From NCBI RefSeq assembly GCF_013300825.1, contig NZ_JAAIMY010000005.1, positions 85,790 through 149,789 on the forward strand: a DNA stretch of 64,000 nucleotides, given 5' to 3'. The notes beneath the pieces are model-generated. The model saw only the letters and a program-made list of their open reading frames with translations, had not been told where the DNA came from and searched no databases. The position numbers and the translations under genes are program-made. The stretch's first letter is position 1. The number at the start of each line of letters is the position of its first letter. Source of the stretch: Blautia wexlerae. GTDB taxonomy: Bacteria; Bacillota; Clostridia; Lachnospirales; Lachnospiraceae. This document shows positions 8,449 through 16,449 of this stretch, one piece after another.

Positions 8449-9852
8449 TTGCTAAAGGACAATGAAAAGAATTTCAGTCGTCTCCATATGATCATTGATG
8501 CAGTTGTACTGGTACTGTCCTATTTCCTGGCGTGGCTGATCCGTTTCGTTGGTCCTATGGCAGCAACCGCAGTCAGAACCAGAAGCTTCCGGCAGTATAT
8601 GCTGATGCTGGTTTTCATTGTACCGGTTTATCTGCTGCTGTATCAGGCGTTTACATTGTATACTCCCATGCGGATGCAGGGGCGTCGGCTTGTACTGGCT
8701 AATATTATAAAAGCCAACTCGCTTGGGCTCCTTATTCTCATGTTTACATTTTACATGATAGATGAGAGTGATTTTTCACGTTCTACCTACATCATGTTCT
8801 ATGTGATCAATATTGTGCTTCAGTGGTGTGTGCGGATGCTGATATTCATGTTGCTCCGGGATATGAGGGAAAAAGGGCTGAATCAGAAACAGCTGATCTG
8901 TGTGGGATACAGTCGCGCGGCAGAGGAATACATTGACCGGGTTCTGGCTAATCCCCAGTGGGGATATGTGATCCGTGGAATACTGGATGATAATGTTCCG
9001 GCAGGGACAGAGTATAAAGGAATCAAGGTTCTTGGAAGGATTGCCAACCTGAATGTGATACTTCCGGAGAACCGGCTGGATGAAATAGCTATCACGCTGG
9101 GATTAAGTGAGTACTACCGTCTGGAAGAGATTGTGGCACTGTGCGAAAAGTCCGGAGTACACACAAAGTTTATCCCGGATTATAATAAGATCATTCCAAC
9201 GAAACCATATACAGAAGATATACTGGGACTTCCGGTTATCAATATCCGTTATGTGCCGTTAAACAATACATTCAATGCACTGGTCAAGCGGGTGATGGAC
9301 ATTGTGGGATCTATTGTTGGAATCATAGTAACTTCACCGTTGATGCTGTTGATGTGTCTGATCATTAAGCTGACATCACCGGGACCACTGATCTATAAAC
9401 AGGAGAGGGTTGGGCTTCATAACCAGACATTCTGGATGTATAAGTTCCGTTCTATGGAGGTACAGCTGGAATCAGAAGAGAAAAAGGCATGGACAGTAAA
9501 GAATGACCCAAGAGTAACACCCATCGGAAAGTTTATGCGTCACACCAGTATTGATGAACTGCCACAGCTTTTCAACATACTGAAGGGAAACATGAGTCTT
9601 GTGGGACCACGACCGGAGAGGCCGTTTTTTGTGGAGAAATTCAGAGAAGAAATCCCGAGATATATGGTGAAGCATCAGGTTCGCCCGGGACTTACAGGCT
9701 GGGCTCAGGTAAATGGTTACCGCGGAGACACTTCTATAAGAAAAAGAATCGAATATGACCTTTATTACATTGAAAACTGGAGCATCGGGCTGGATATCAA
9801 GATTATATTCCTTACATTTTTCAAGGGATTTATAAACAAGAATGCATATTAA
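8449..9852 (+). CDS. Polyprenyl-phosphate glycosyl-1-phosphate transferase (WcaJ/WbaP type)
   Basis: A 467-residue membrane enzyme that would move a sugar-1-phosphate from a nucleotide sugar to undecaprenyl phosphate, the first committed step of lipid-linked polysaccharide synthesis. The first ~130 residues hold four hydrophobic helices, the middle (about 145-270) is a nucleotide-binding-like domain, and the last ~200 residues are the bacterial sugar transferase domain with YKFRSM, LPQLFNILKGNMSLVGPRPE and RPGLTGWAQVNGYRG. It starts at TTG 8449, chosen because GAGGTG (8435-8440) lies 8 bases upstream and no ATG fits. The stop lies 16 bases before the preferred start of the LCP gene. Its carrier lipid is recycled by uppP at 23176. 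Confidence 0.93.
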   Translation: MLKDNEKNFSRLHMIIDAVVLVLSYFLAWLIRFVGPMAATAVRTRSFRQYMLMLVFIVPVYLLLYQAFTLYTPMRMQGRRLVLANIIKANSLGLLILMFTFYMIDESDFSRSTYIMFYVINIVLQWCVRMLIFMLLRDMREKGLNQKQLICVGYSRAAEEYIDRVLANPQWGYVIRGILDDNVPAGTEYKGIKVLGRIANLNVILPENRLDEIAITLGLSEYYRLEEIVALCEKSGVHTKFIPDYNKIIPTKPYTEDILGLPVINIRYVPLNNTFNALVKRVMDIVGSIVGIIVTSPLMLLMCLIIKLTSPGPLIYKQERVGLHNQTFWMYKFRSMEVQLESEEKKAWTVKNDPRVTPIGKFMRHTSIDELPQLFNILKGNMSLVGPRPERPFFVEKFREEIPRYMVKHQVRPGLTGWAQVNGYRGDTSIRKRIEYDLYYIENWSIGLDIKIIFLTFFKGFINKNAY

Positions 9853-9868
9853 GATAAGGGGAAAAGGA

Positions 9869-11281
9869 ATGGCTAAACCAGGAAAAAAGAAAAAAATACT
9901 GTTTGTGCTTGAAATTATTGTACTTCTGCTGTTTATTGGCGGGCTGTATGTATATGGACAGATTTCTTCCAGGCTTGATAAGATTGAACAGCCGGAATTG
10001 AAAAAAGAAAAAATAGTCGTAAATCAGGAAGCACCGAAAATGACAGGATATAAGACCTATGTGCTGTTCGGTATTGACTCCAGAGGGGCAGACTCCAAGT
10101 ATTCCGCTCAGAACAGTGATACTATGATCATTGTAAGTGTAAATAATGATACAAAAGAAGTACGGATGGATTCTGTGTACAGGGATACACTTCTTAATGT
10201 TGGTGATGACACATATACGAAGGCAAACGCAGCCTATGCACTGGGTGGACCGGAACAGGCGATTTCCATGTTGAACACAAATCTGGATCTGGATATTTCC
10301 GATTATGCCACAGCTGATTTTTCAGCACTTGTAGAAGTAGTGGATGATCTGGGCGGTCTTGATATTCCTTTGTCATATGCTGAAATTGAACATATGAATA
10401 ACTATTGTGTGGAAACGTCTGAACTGACAGGTAAAGATTATACGCCTATCGAGAAACCGGAACCAAAACCGGAAGATGAGGAGGCAATTGTAGGAACTTA
10501 TCATCTTAACGGTGTACAGGTTACATCTTACTGCCGTATCCGTTACACGGCAAGTCTTGATATGGGACGTACAGAACGTCAGAGACGAGTGCTTGGAATG
10601 CTTTTTGACAAGGCGAAGATAGCCGGACTTTCTTCTATCTTTAAGATTATGGATGATGTATTCCCTATGGTTCAGACATCTCTTTCCAAGCAGGATATTC
10701 TGGGACTTATTCCGACTCTGATCGGATATAAATTTACGGACAGTACAGGATTCCCGCAGAAATTTAAATTCTCCAATATCAAAGGAAGTATTATCGTTCC
10801 TACTGATCTTGTGAATAATGTGGTTGAACTTCATAAATTCCTGTATAATGATCAGGATTATACTCCGTCTTCTGAGGTAGTGGCACGAAGCAATAAGATT
10901 CTTGAGATTGTTGGTGGGGAAGGCGAACTGGATGATGCTGCCAAGACTACAACACAGGATACTGATACTGCAAATACAGCAGATACTTTCGTGTGGTCCG
11001 GAGATAACACTTCCGGCAGTGATTATAATTATGACAATGATTACGATAATAGTGGCAGCGATAGTAGTGGCGGTTATGATAATGGCGGTGGCTACGATAA
11101 TAGTGGCAGCGATAGTAGTGGCGGTTATGACAATGGCGGTGGTTACGATAATGATGGCAGTTATGACAATGGCGGCAACTACGATACTGACGACACCGGC
11201 GGAGGAGACTATGCCGGCGGCAATGACGGATTTACCGATGATTCCAGTGTGGATTACGGTACAGGTTTTGAAGAACAGTAA
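9869..11281 (+). CDS. LytR-CpsA-Psr family phosphotransferase with Gly/Asp/Tyr-rich tail
   Basis: A 470-residue protein with one N-terminal membrane helix (ILFVLEIIVLLLFIGGLYVYG) and an extracellular LCP domain at about 60-330. LCP enzymes transfer lipid-linked polymers to peptidoglycan. The signature DTMIIVSVNN, the arginine in DSVYRDT and the GRTERQRRVL segment are present. After residue ~380 the chain becomes a low-complexity stretch of D, N, G, S and Y encoded by tandem DNA repeats. ATG 9869 is preferred since AGGGG at 9857-9861 is well spaced; an in-frame ATG at 9842 overlaps the previous gene. Its position at the end of the polysaccharide gene run fits a ligase for that polymer. A terminator follows. 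Confidence 0.9.
   Translation: MAKPGKKKKILFVLEIIVLLLFIGGLYVYGQISSRLDKIEQPELKKEKIVVNQEAPKMTGYKTYVLFGIDSRGADSKYSAQNSDTMIIVSVNNDTKEVRMDSVYRDTLLNVGDDTYTKANAAYALGGPEQAISMLNTNLDLDISDYATADFSALVEVVDDLGGLDIPLSYAEIEHMNNYCVETSELTGKDYTPIEKPEPKPEDEEAIVGTYHLNGVQVTSYCRIRYTASLDMGRTERQRRVLGMLFDKAKIAGLSSIFKIMDDVFPMVQTSLSKQDILGLIPTLIGYKFTDSTGFPQKFKFSNIKGSIIVPTDLVNNVVELHKFLYNDQDYTPSSEVVARSNKILEIVGGEGELDDAAKTTTQDTDTANTADTFVWSGDNTSGSDYNYDNDYDNSGSDSSGGYDNGGGYDNSGSDSSGGYDNGGGYDNDGSYDNGGNYDTDDTGGGDYAGGNDGFTDDSSVDYGTGFEEQ
11042..11160 (+). repeat. Tandem 51-bp coding repeat in the LCP tail
   Basis: Two nearly identical 51-bp units (11042-11092 and 11093-11143) and a partial third encode SGSDSSGGYDNGGGYDN-like blocks. 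Their length, a multiple of three, lets the copy number change without breaking the frame. Confidence 0.85.
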
Positions 11282-11334
11282 AATGAAATTGCAGCAATCC
11301 TATGAGACGCTGCAGATAATCAGGTATAATAGAA

Positions 11335-11371
11335 AGAGGACCATCTGTCAGAAAGGATGGTCCTCTTTTTA
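11335..11371 (+). terminator. Intrinsic terminator after the LCP gene
   Basis: An 11-bp stem AGAGGACCATC / GATGGTCCTCT with a 10-nt loop, followed by TTTTT. It lies 54 bases after the LCP stop and 18 bases before the next start. Confidence 0.88.
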
Positions 11372-11388
11372 GATAAGGAGAGTTAAAG

Positions 11389-12399
11389 ATGGCTCATGCA
11401 GAAAAATATAACAGAGACAGTGTTACAGTTGACAGACAGAAAAAGACCGTGGATGTGATCATTCCTACTTATCGTCCAGACAGAGAATTTGAAAAGCTGC
11501 TCCACAGGCTGGAAGAGCAGGAATACCGTCCTGACAGGATTCTGGTTATGAATACAGGCGAACAGTACTGGAACAGAGAATGGGAGAAATGTCCGCTCCT
11601 TGAAGTACACCATCTGGAACAGAAAGATTTTGACCATGGTGGAACCAGGAGAAGAGCAGCAGAACTTTCAGATACAGATATTATGATATTTATGACACAG
11701 GATGCACTTCCTGCCGACAGGAAATTAATTGGAAATCTTGTCCGTGCTGTCAGCGAAAATCCAGATGCAGGTGCAGCTTATGCAAGACAGCTTCCGAAAG
11801 CAGACTGCCGTTTTCTGGAGCGCTATACCCGTTCTTTTAATTACCCGGAGCAGTCTTCGGTAAAGTCACAGACGGATATTGATAAATGCGGAATCAAAAC
11901 TTATTTCTGTTCTAATGTGTGTGCAGCTTATGACAGAGAAGTTTATCAGAAAATGGGAGGCTTTACAGAACGGGCAATCTTTAATGAAGATATGATCTAT
12001 GCCGGAACAATGGTTCAGAATGGCTATACAGTAGTTTATGCGGCAGATGCGAGAGTGTATCATTCCCATAATTATTCAGGCAGACAGCAGTTTCACAGAA
12101 ACTTTGATCTGGGAGTATCCCAGGCAGAGCATCCGGAAATCTTTGAAGGAGTACCTTCTGAGGGCGAGGGAATCCGTCTGGTGAAAAGAAGTCTGGGTTA
12201 TCTGGTCAGAACAGGACACATCTGGCTGATCCCTCAACTTGTCTGGCAGAGCGGAATGAAATATGCGGGATATTTTCTTGGAAAAAGGTACAGAAAACTT
12301 CCGCGAAAAATTATTCTTGCGTGTACCATGAGTCCTTATTACTGGAACAGAAAAGAATTGCAGGAAAAAGCATTCGATGACCGGAAACAGAGTACTTAA
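11389..12399 (+). CDS. Family 2 glycosyltransferase
   Basis: A 336-residue GT2 enzyme that opens with VDVIIPTYRP. The region FDHGGTRRRAAE followed by DIMIFMTQDALP matches the acceptor and metal-binding part of rhamnosyltransferase-like GT2 proteins, and FNEDMIYAGTMVQNGY supplies the late acidic motif. The C-terminal 90 residues are basic and partly hydrophobic. It has its own AAGGAG ribosome site and lies just after a terminator, so it needs its own promoter or read-through. It is the last glycosyltransferase of the locus in this window. The donor sugar is not identifiable. Confidence 0.87.
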   Translation: MAHAEKYNRDSVTVDRQKKTVDVIIPTYRPDREFEKLLHRLEEQEYRPDRILVMNTGEQYWNREWEKCPLLEVHHLEQKDFDHGGTRRRAAELSDTDIMIFMTQDALPADRKLIGNLVRAVSENPDAGAAYARQLPKADCRFLERYTRSFNYPEQSSVKSQTDIDKCGIKTYFCSNVCAAYDREVYQKMGGFTERAIFNEDMIYAGTMVQNGYTVVYAADARVYHSHNYSGRQQFHRNFDLGVSQAEHPEIFEGVPSEGEGIRLVKRSLGYLVRTGHIWLIPQLVWQSGMKYAGYFLGKRYRKLPRKIILACTMSPYYWNRKELQEKAFDDRKQST

Positions 12400-12574
12400 G
12401 ACACGCCAATTTACGATAATTGTCACATTTTGAACACAATTAATTGCTATACTGATTCCAGAGTTCAGATAAGAGATGTTGTAGCCGTGAAAGCACAAAA
12501 TGGTTACAGGTTACTGTTCATTAAAAAGTGTGTTTTTGATGAACGCTATAGAGGAACAGAAGGGAGCAGATTAC

Positions 12575-13996
12575 ATGAACAATGAAAAAGACCTGGGCGA
12601 AAAACCAGATAATTCCGGTCAACAGCCCAGATATGAACATTATCAGTTCCATGAAGAACAGGGAACTGTTTTGAAGCCATCCAATCCCTCCGAATACAAA
12701 AGAAATAAAAATTCTTTTCAGAAGAAAGCAGGGACAACGGCTGCACTTGCTGTGATTTTTGGCCTGGTTGCATCATTTGTATTTCAGACGGCGAATTTTA
12801 CGGCGGACAGATTCCTGAATAGAGGCAAATCTTCGGTACAGATTGGAACTACAGACAGTGTGGGATTGCAGGAGACTGAATCAGATGACAGTACTTCTGA
12901 TAAAACCGTATCTGAGACAGCTTCTGAGAACGGAACAGTAGCGGCAGTAGCTCAGTCTTCTATGCCTTCTGTAGTTGCGATCACTACTGTGAGTGTTCAG
13001 GAAATACCAAGTTTTTTTGGGTACAGTTCTCATCAGTACAAGAGTGCGGCAACCGGTTCGGGCATCATTGTGGGAGATAATGATGATGAACTTCTGATCG
13101 CAACGAATAATCATGTGGTAGAGGGCGCTACAACTCTGAGTGTCTGTTTTATTGGAGATGATGTGGCAAATGCAGAGACTGAGACTGTGAATGCAGGAGA
13201 CAATGGAGATCTGAATGTTGAGGATGCGGTCAGTGCCAAGATTAAGGGTACAGATGCTGATAATGATCTGGCAGTTGTTGCAGTAAAGAAATCAGATATT
13301 CCTGAAGATACTTTGGAACAGATCAAGATTGCACAGATAGGAAGCTCGGATGACCTGACAGTAGGGCAGCAGGTGGTGGCGATCGGTAATGCGCTGGGAT
13401 ATGGACAGTCTGTGACATCAGGCTGGATAAGTGCATTGAACCGTTCGATTTCTACTGATGACGGAACGAACAGTACAGGGCTGATCCAGACGGATGCTGC
13501 GATTAATCCGGGTAACAGTGGTGGTGCACTTCTGAATATGAAAGGTGAACTGATCGGTATTAACTCTGCAAAGTATGCTGACAGTGCCGTGGAGGGCATG
13601 GGATATGCCATTCCGATTTCCAAAGCAAAACCAATTCTGGAAGAATTAATGAACCGTGAGACCAGAGAGAAAGTTGACAGCAGTGAAAAAGGATATCTGG
13701 GAGTTGTCCTCGCAAATCTGACTTCAGAGGCAATCCAGATGTACAATATGCCGACCGGCGCTTTTGTACGGGGAGTAGAAAACGATTCTCCGGCGCAGGA
13801 GTGTGGAATTTGTAAAGGTGATATCATCGTAAAATTTGACGGACAGAAGGTCAGTGATGGCGATGATCTGCTGGATAAGCTGCAGTATTATAAATCAGGA
13901 GAGAAAATAGAAGCAGTTGTGGCAAGAGCTAACAATGGAGAATATGAAGAAAATACCATAGAACTGACTCTCGGTACCAGACCGGACAATGAGTAA
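12575..13996 (+). CDS. htrA: HtrA/DegP-type membrane-anchored serine protease with PDZ domain
   Basis: A 473-residue envelope quality-control protease. A cytoplasmic charged N-terminus is followed by one membrane helix (TAALAVIFGLVASFVF, about 48-66), a Ser/Thr-rich linker and a trypsin-like domain. The catalytic triad is visible: His in ATNNHVV, Asp in DADNDLAVV and Ser in NPGNSGGALL. A PDZ domain covers about residues 370-465 (YLGVVLANL onward, then ECGICKGDIIVKFDG). ATG 12575 is chosen for its AGGGAG site 8 bases upstream; the frame is open further upstream, but without a ribosome site. It is monocistronic, with a terminator just after it. Confidence 0.92.
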   Translation: MNNEKDLGEKPDNSGQQPRYEHYQFHEEQGTVLKPSNPSEYKRNKNSFQKKAGTTAALAVIFGLVASFVFQTANFTADRFLNRGKSSVQIGTTDSVGLQETESDDSTSDKTVSETASENGTVAAVAQSSMPSVVAITTVSVQEIPSFFGYSSHQYKSAATGSGIIVGDNDDELLIATNNHVVEGATTLSVCFIGDDVANAETETVNAGDNGDLNVEDAVSAKIKGTDADNDLAVVAVKKSDIPEDTLEQIKIAQIGSSDDLTVGQQVVAIGNALGYGQSVTSGWISALNRSISTDDGTNSTGLIQTDAAINPGNSGGALLNMKGELIGINSAKYADSAVEGMGYAIPISKAKPILEELMNRETREKVDSSEKGYLGVVLANLTSEAIQMYNMPTGAFVRGVENDSPAQECGICKGDIIVKFDGQKVSDGDDLLDKLQYYKSGEKIEAVVARANNGEYEENTIELTLGTRPDNE

Positions 13997-14002
13997 ATTA
14001 TA

Positions 14003-14034
14003 AGACATCGCCATATATAAGGCGGTGTCTTTAT
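14003..14034 (+). terminator. Intrinsic terminator after htrA
   Basis: A 10-bp stem AGACATCGCC / GGCGGTGTCT containing one G-T pair, 8-nt loop, followed by TTATT. Confidence 0.75.
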
Positions 14035-14040
14035 TAGATT

Positions 14041-14105
14041 GCAGAAGATTACTCCGTAATGTTCCTGTAACATAATAAAGCCTTTCGGGCAGGATTCTTT
14101 CTTAT
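14041..14105. repeat. Interspersed hairpin repeat, copy A
   Basis: It contains ATTACTCCGTAATGTTCCTG, a CATAATAAAGCC run, CGGGCAGGATTCTTTCTTA. The same blocks occur in the same order at 32405-32475 and 34421-34565. In this copy the outer stem is mostly decayed, while the inner ATTAC/GTAAT hairpin is intact. Confidence 0.7.
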
Positions 14106-14139
14106 TTGCAGGATTTCCGGAATTTATAAAACTTTCATT

Positions 14140-14167
14140 TTGTTATAAGGAAATAGTATGATATAAT
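14140..14167 (+). promoter_or_regulatory. Sigma-A promoter of the ClpX-like gene
   Basis: -35 TTGTTA (14140-14145), 16-nt spacer, -10 TATAAT (14162-14167), 45 bases before the start codon. Confidence 0.6.
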
Positions 14168-14211
14168 TCATTTGAATAAATGGATATGGAAAGATGTGGA
14201 AAGGAGTCATT

Positions 14212-15627
14212 ATGAGCGAGAACTATAATGATGAAATAATAGATAATAATGAAGATGCAGAGAAAAAGAAAGATCATTCTGAGAAATTCTGTTTTCTTTG
14301 CCGCAGACCTGAAAGCAAGGCAGGCCCGATGATCGAGCTTCCCAATAATATACATGTCTGCACAGACTGTATGCAAAAGAGCTTTAATTCCATGAACCAG
14401 CAGTTCAATGAGGGTAAATTTAATTATTCTGATCTGCTGAATATGCCGAATGTAAGCATGATCGATCTGGGAAGTTTCCAGAATCCGGTGCAGCAGCCAA
14501 AGAAAGAAAAGAAAAAAAAGAAACAGGAGAAGCCAGTCCTGGATCTGAAGAACATTCCTGCTCCCCATAAGATCAAGGAAACACTTGATCAGTATGTGAT
14601 CGGTCAGGAGAAAGCCAAGAAAGTAATGTCTGTAGCAGTTTATAATCATTATAAACGTGTGGCAACAGATACAATGGATGAGATTGAGATTGAGAAATCC
14701 AATATGTTGATGATCGGACCTACCGGATGCGGTAAGACCTATCTGGTTAAAACTCTGGCAAAACTCCTGGATGTGCCGCTTGCTATCGCAGATGCTACTT
14801 CGCTTACAGAAGCCGGTTATATCGGAGATGATATCGAGAGTGTGGTTTCCAAACTTCTGGCAGCAGCAGATAATGATGTAGAGCGTGCTGAACATGGCAT
14901 TATTTTTATTGATGAGATTGACAAAATTGCCAAGAAAAAGAATACCAATCAGAGAGATGTCAGTGGTGAGGCAGTGCAGCAGGGAATGTTGAAGCTTCTT
15001 GAGGGAAGTGAGGTGGAAGTTCCTGTAGGTGCCAACAGTAAGAATGCCATGGTGCCGCTTGTAACTGTTAATACCCGTAATATTCTGTTTATTTGTGGCG
15101 GTGCGTTCCCTGATCTGGAAAATATTATTAAGGAAAGACTGAATAAACAGGCATCCATTGGTTTTTATGCAGATCTTAAGGATAAATATGACAATGATCC
15201 TCATTTGCTTCAGAAAGTAACAGTGGAGGATATCCGCAGTTTCGGAATGATCCCGGAATTTATCGGACGACTTCCGATTATATTTACTCTGGATGGACTG
15301 AACGAGGATATGCTGGTGAAGATTCTGCAGGAGCCGAAGAATGCAATTCTCAAACAGTATCAGAAGCTTCTGGCACTGGATGAAGTGAAACTGGAATTTG
15401 AAGATGGTGCACTTCATGCGATTGCTGCAAAGGCACTGGAGAGAGATACAGGTGCCAGGGCACTTCGTGCGATTCTCGAAGAGTACATGCTGGATATTAT
15501 GTATGAAATTCCGAAAGATGACAGTATAGGAGAAGTTGTGATCACAAGGGAATATATAGAAGGGAATGGTGGTCCGAGAATTCTTCTCCGTGGACAGGAA
15601 CCGGTCTTACTGGAAGGAACTCATTAA
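14212..15627 (+). CDS. Divergent ClpX-like AAA+ ATPase (second ClpX)
   Basis: A 471-residue ClpX-family unfoldase, paralogue of the canonical clpX at 53818. The N-terminal zinc-binding domain has C27-x2-C30 and C50-x2-C53. Walker A is GPTGCGKT (about residue 169), Walker B is IIFIDEID, and the pore loop reads GYIG instead of GYVG. The ClpP-docking IGF motif remains (SIGFYAD), but the RKH loop of canonical ClpX (GGRKHPHQE in the paralogue) is replaced by an unrelated GANSKNAM segment. A Lys/Glu-rich linker (KKEKKKKKQEK) joins the zinc domain to the AAA+ domain. AAGGAG 5 bases before ATG 14212 sets the start. It may be an alternative substrate selector for ClpP; that is inference. Confidence 0.88.
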   Translation: MSENYNDEIIDNNEDAEKKKDHSEKFCFLCRRPESKAGPMIELPNNIHVCTDCMQKSFNSMNQQFNEGKFNYSDLLNMPNVSMIDLGSFQNPVQQPKKEKKKKKQEKPVLDLKNIPAPHKIKETLDQYVIGQEKAKKVMSVAVYNHYKRVATDTMDEIEIEKSNMLMIGPTGCGKTYLVKTLAKLLDVPLAIADATSLTEAGYIGDDIESVVSKLLAAADNDVERAEHGIIFIDEIDKIAKKKNTNQRDVSGEAVQQGMLKLLEGSEVEVPVGANSKNAMVPLVTVNTRNILFICGGAFPDLENIIKERLNKQASIGFYADLKDKYDNDPHLLQKVTVEDIRSFGMIPEFIGRLPIIFTLDGLNEDMLVKILQEPKNAILKQYQKLLALDEVKLEFEDGALHAIAAKALERDTGARALRAILEEYMLDIMYEIPKDDSIGEVVITREYIEGNGGPRILLRGQEPVLLEGTH

Positions 15628-15688
15628 TTGATACCTGAAAATGTTTTTTGCCTTTGTATAAAAGAAAGGGCGGAAAGGAGCAATTATT

Positions 15689-16291
15689 ATGGCAGCAGAT
15701 TTTTTTGATGGATTAGTTAAGACAATTTCAAAGACAACAAAAGAGCTGGGAAAGACAACTAAGGAATTAGGAGCCCGCGCAGAGCAGACGATTGAGGCAC
15801 AGAAGATCAGAAATAAAATCACAGGGGAAGAGCGCATTATTGAGAAGATCAAAGTGGATATCGGAGATGTTATCTACAGCCGACATTCACAGGGAGACGG
15901 AATTGATAATGAGTTGAGTTCTTTATGTCAGGAAATTGACCGGCACTATCTGAAGATCAGAGAATATAAGGATAATGCCGCTAACCTGAAAGGTGAGAAA
16001 ATATGCCCGTCCTGTGAGAGAGAAGTAGATATTAATGTAAGCTTCTGTCCATACTGTGGAACTCCATGCCCGACACCGGAAGCGGCAGAAGATGTAGAAG
16101 GTGAAGCTGTGCCTGCGGAGGAAACTGCCGAAGGGAGTAATGGGAGTAATGGGACTGAGACAGCACAGACAGCAGAGACATCTGATGCGTCCGGAGCATC
16201 ACAGGAACAGCCGCTGGAAAAAGAAACAATGGAAGAACAGCCTGCAGAAGAAATAAATGATCAGAAGGCGGAGGATACTCCTGAAGAATAA
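15689..16291 (+). CDS. Zinc-ribbon protein of unknown function
   Basis: A 200-residue protein. The first ~95 residues are charged and helical (TISKTTKELGKTTKELGARAEQ has a repeated KTTKELG unit), followed by a zinc ribbon CPSC-x11-CPYC (about 110-130) and then an acidic Glu/Ala/Thr-rich tail of ~65 residues that looks disordered. No signal peptide or membrane helix is seen. Such proteins are common in Lachnospiraceae but I know no assigned function. It starts 61 bases after the ClpX-like gene with an AAAGGAG site and no terminator between, so the two may form an operon. Confidence 0.75.
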   Translation: MAADFFDGLVKTISKTTKELGKTTKELGARAEQTIEAQKIRNKITGEERIIEKIKVDIGDVIYSRHSQGDGIDNELSSLCQEIDRHYLKIREYKDNAANLKGEKICPSCEREVDINVSFCPYCGTPCPTPEAAEDVEGEAVPAEETAEGSNGSNGTETAQTAETSDASGASQEQPLEKETMEEQPAEEINDQKAEDTPEE

Positions 16292-16449
16292 GATATCATG
16301 CAAGAGAAAGAAAATGATTTTTACAGAACGGTAAGATAGTCATATTATAATCAGTGCTATATGGTATCAATATATTGCAAATTGTCATAAAATATGATAA
16401 TCTGATATCGCATCAAAGAATAAAGAAGTAAGAACGAGGAGTGTAAAAG

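Noticed and set aside
11042..11160. CRISPR-like array
   Set aside because: Units are directly adjacent with no spacers and are coding.
10902..11372. 156-codon plus-strand frame overlapping the LCP tail
   Set aside because: Its repetitive Met/Val/Ala/Ile sequence is the frame-shifted reading of the 51-bp repeats.
13111..13827. 238-codon minus-strand frame opposite htrA
   Set aside because: Shadow of the protease coding sequence; no start signals.
14143..15417. 424-codon minus-strand frame opposite the ClpX-like gene
   Set aside because: Antisense shadow of a gene with clear AAA+ motifs; the translation is rich in Ile, His and Cys with no domain.
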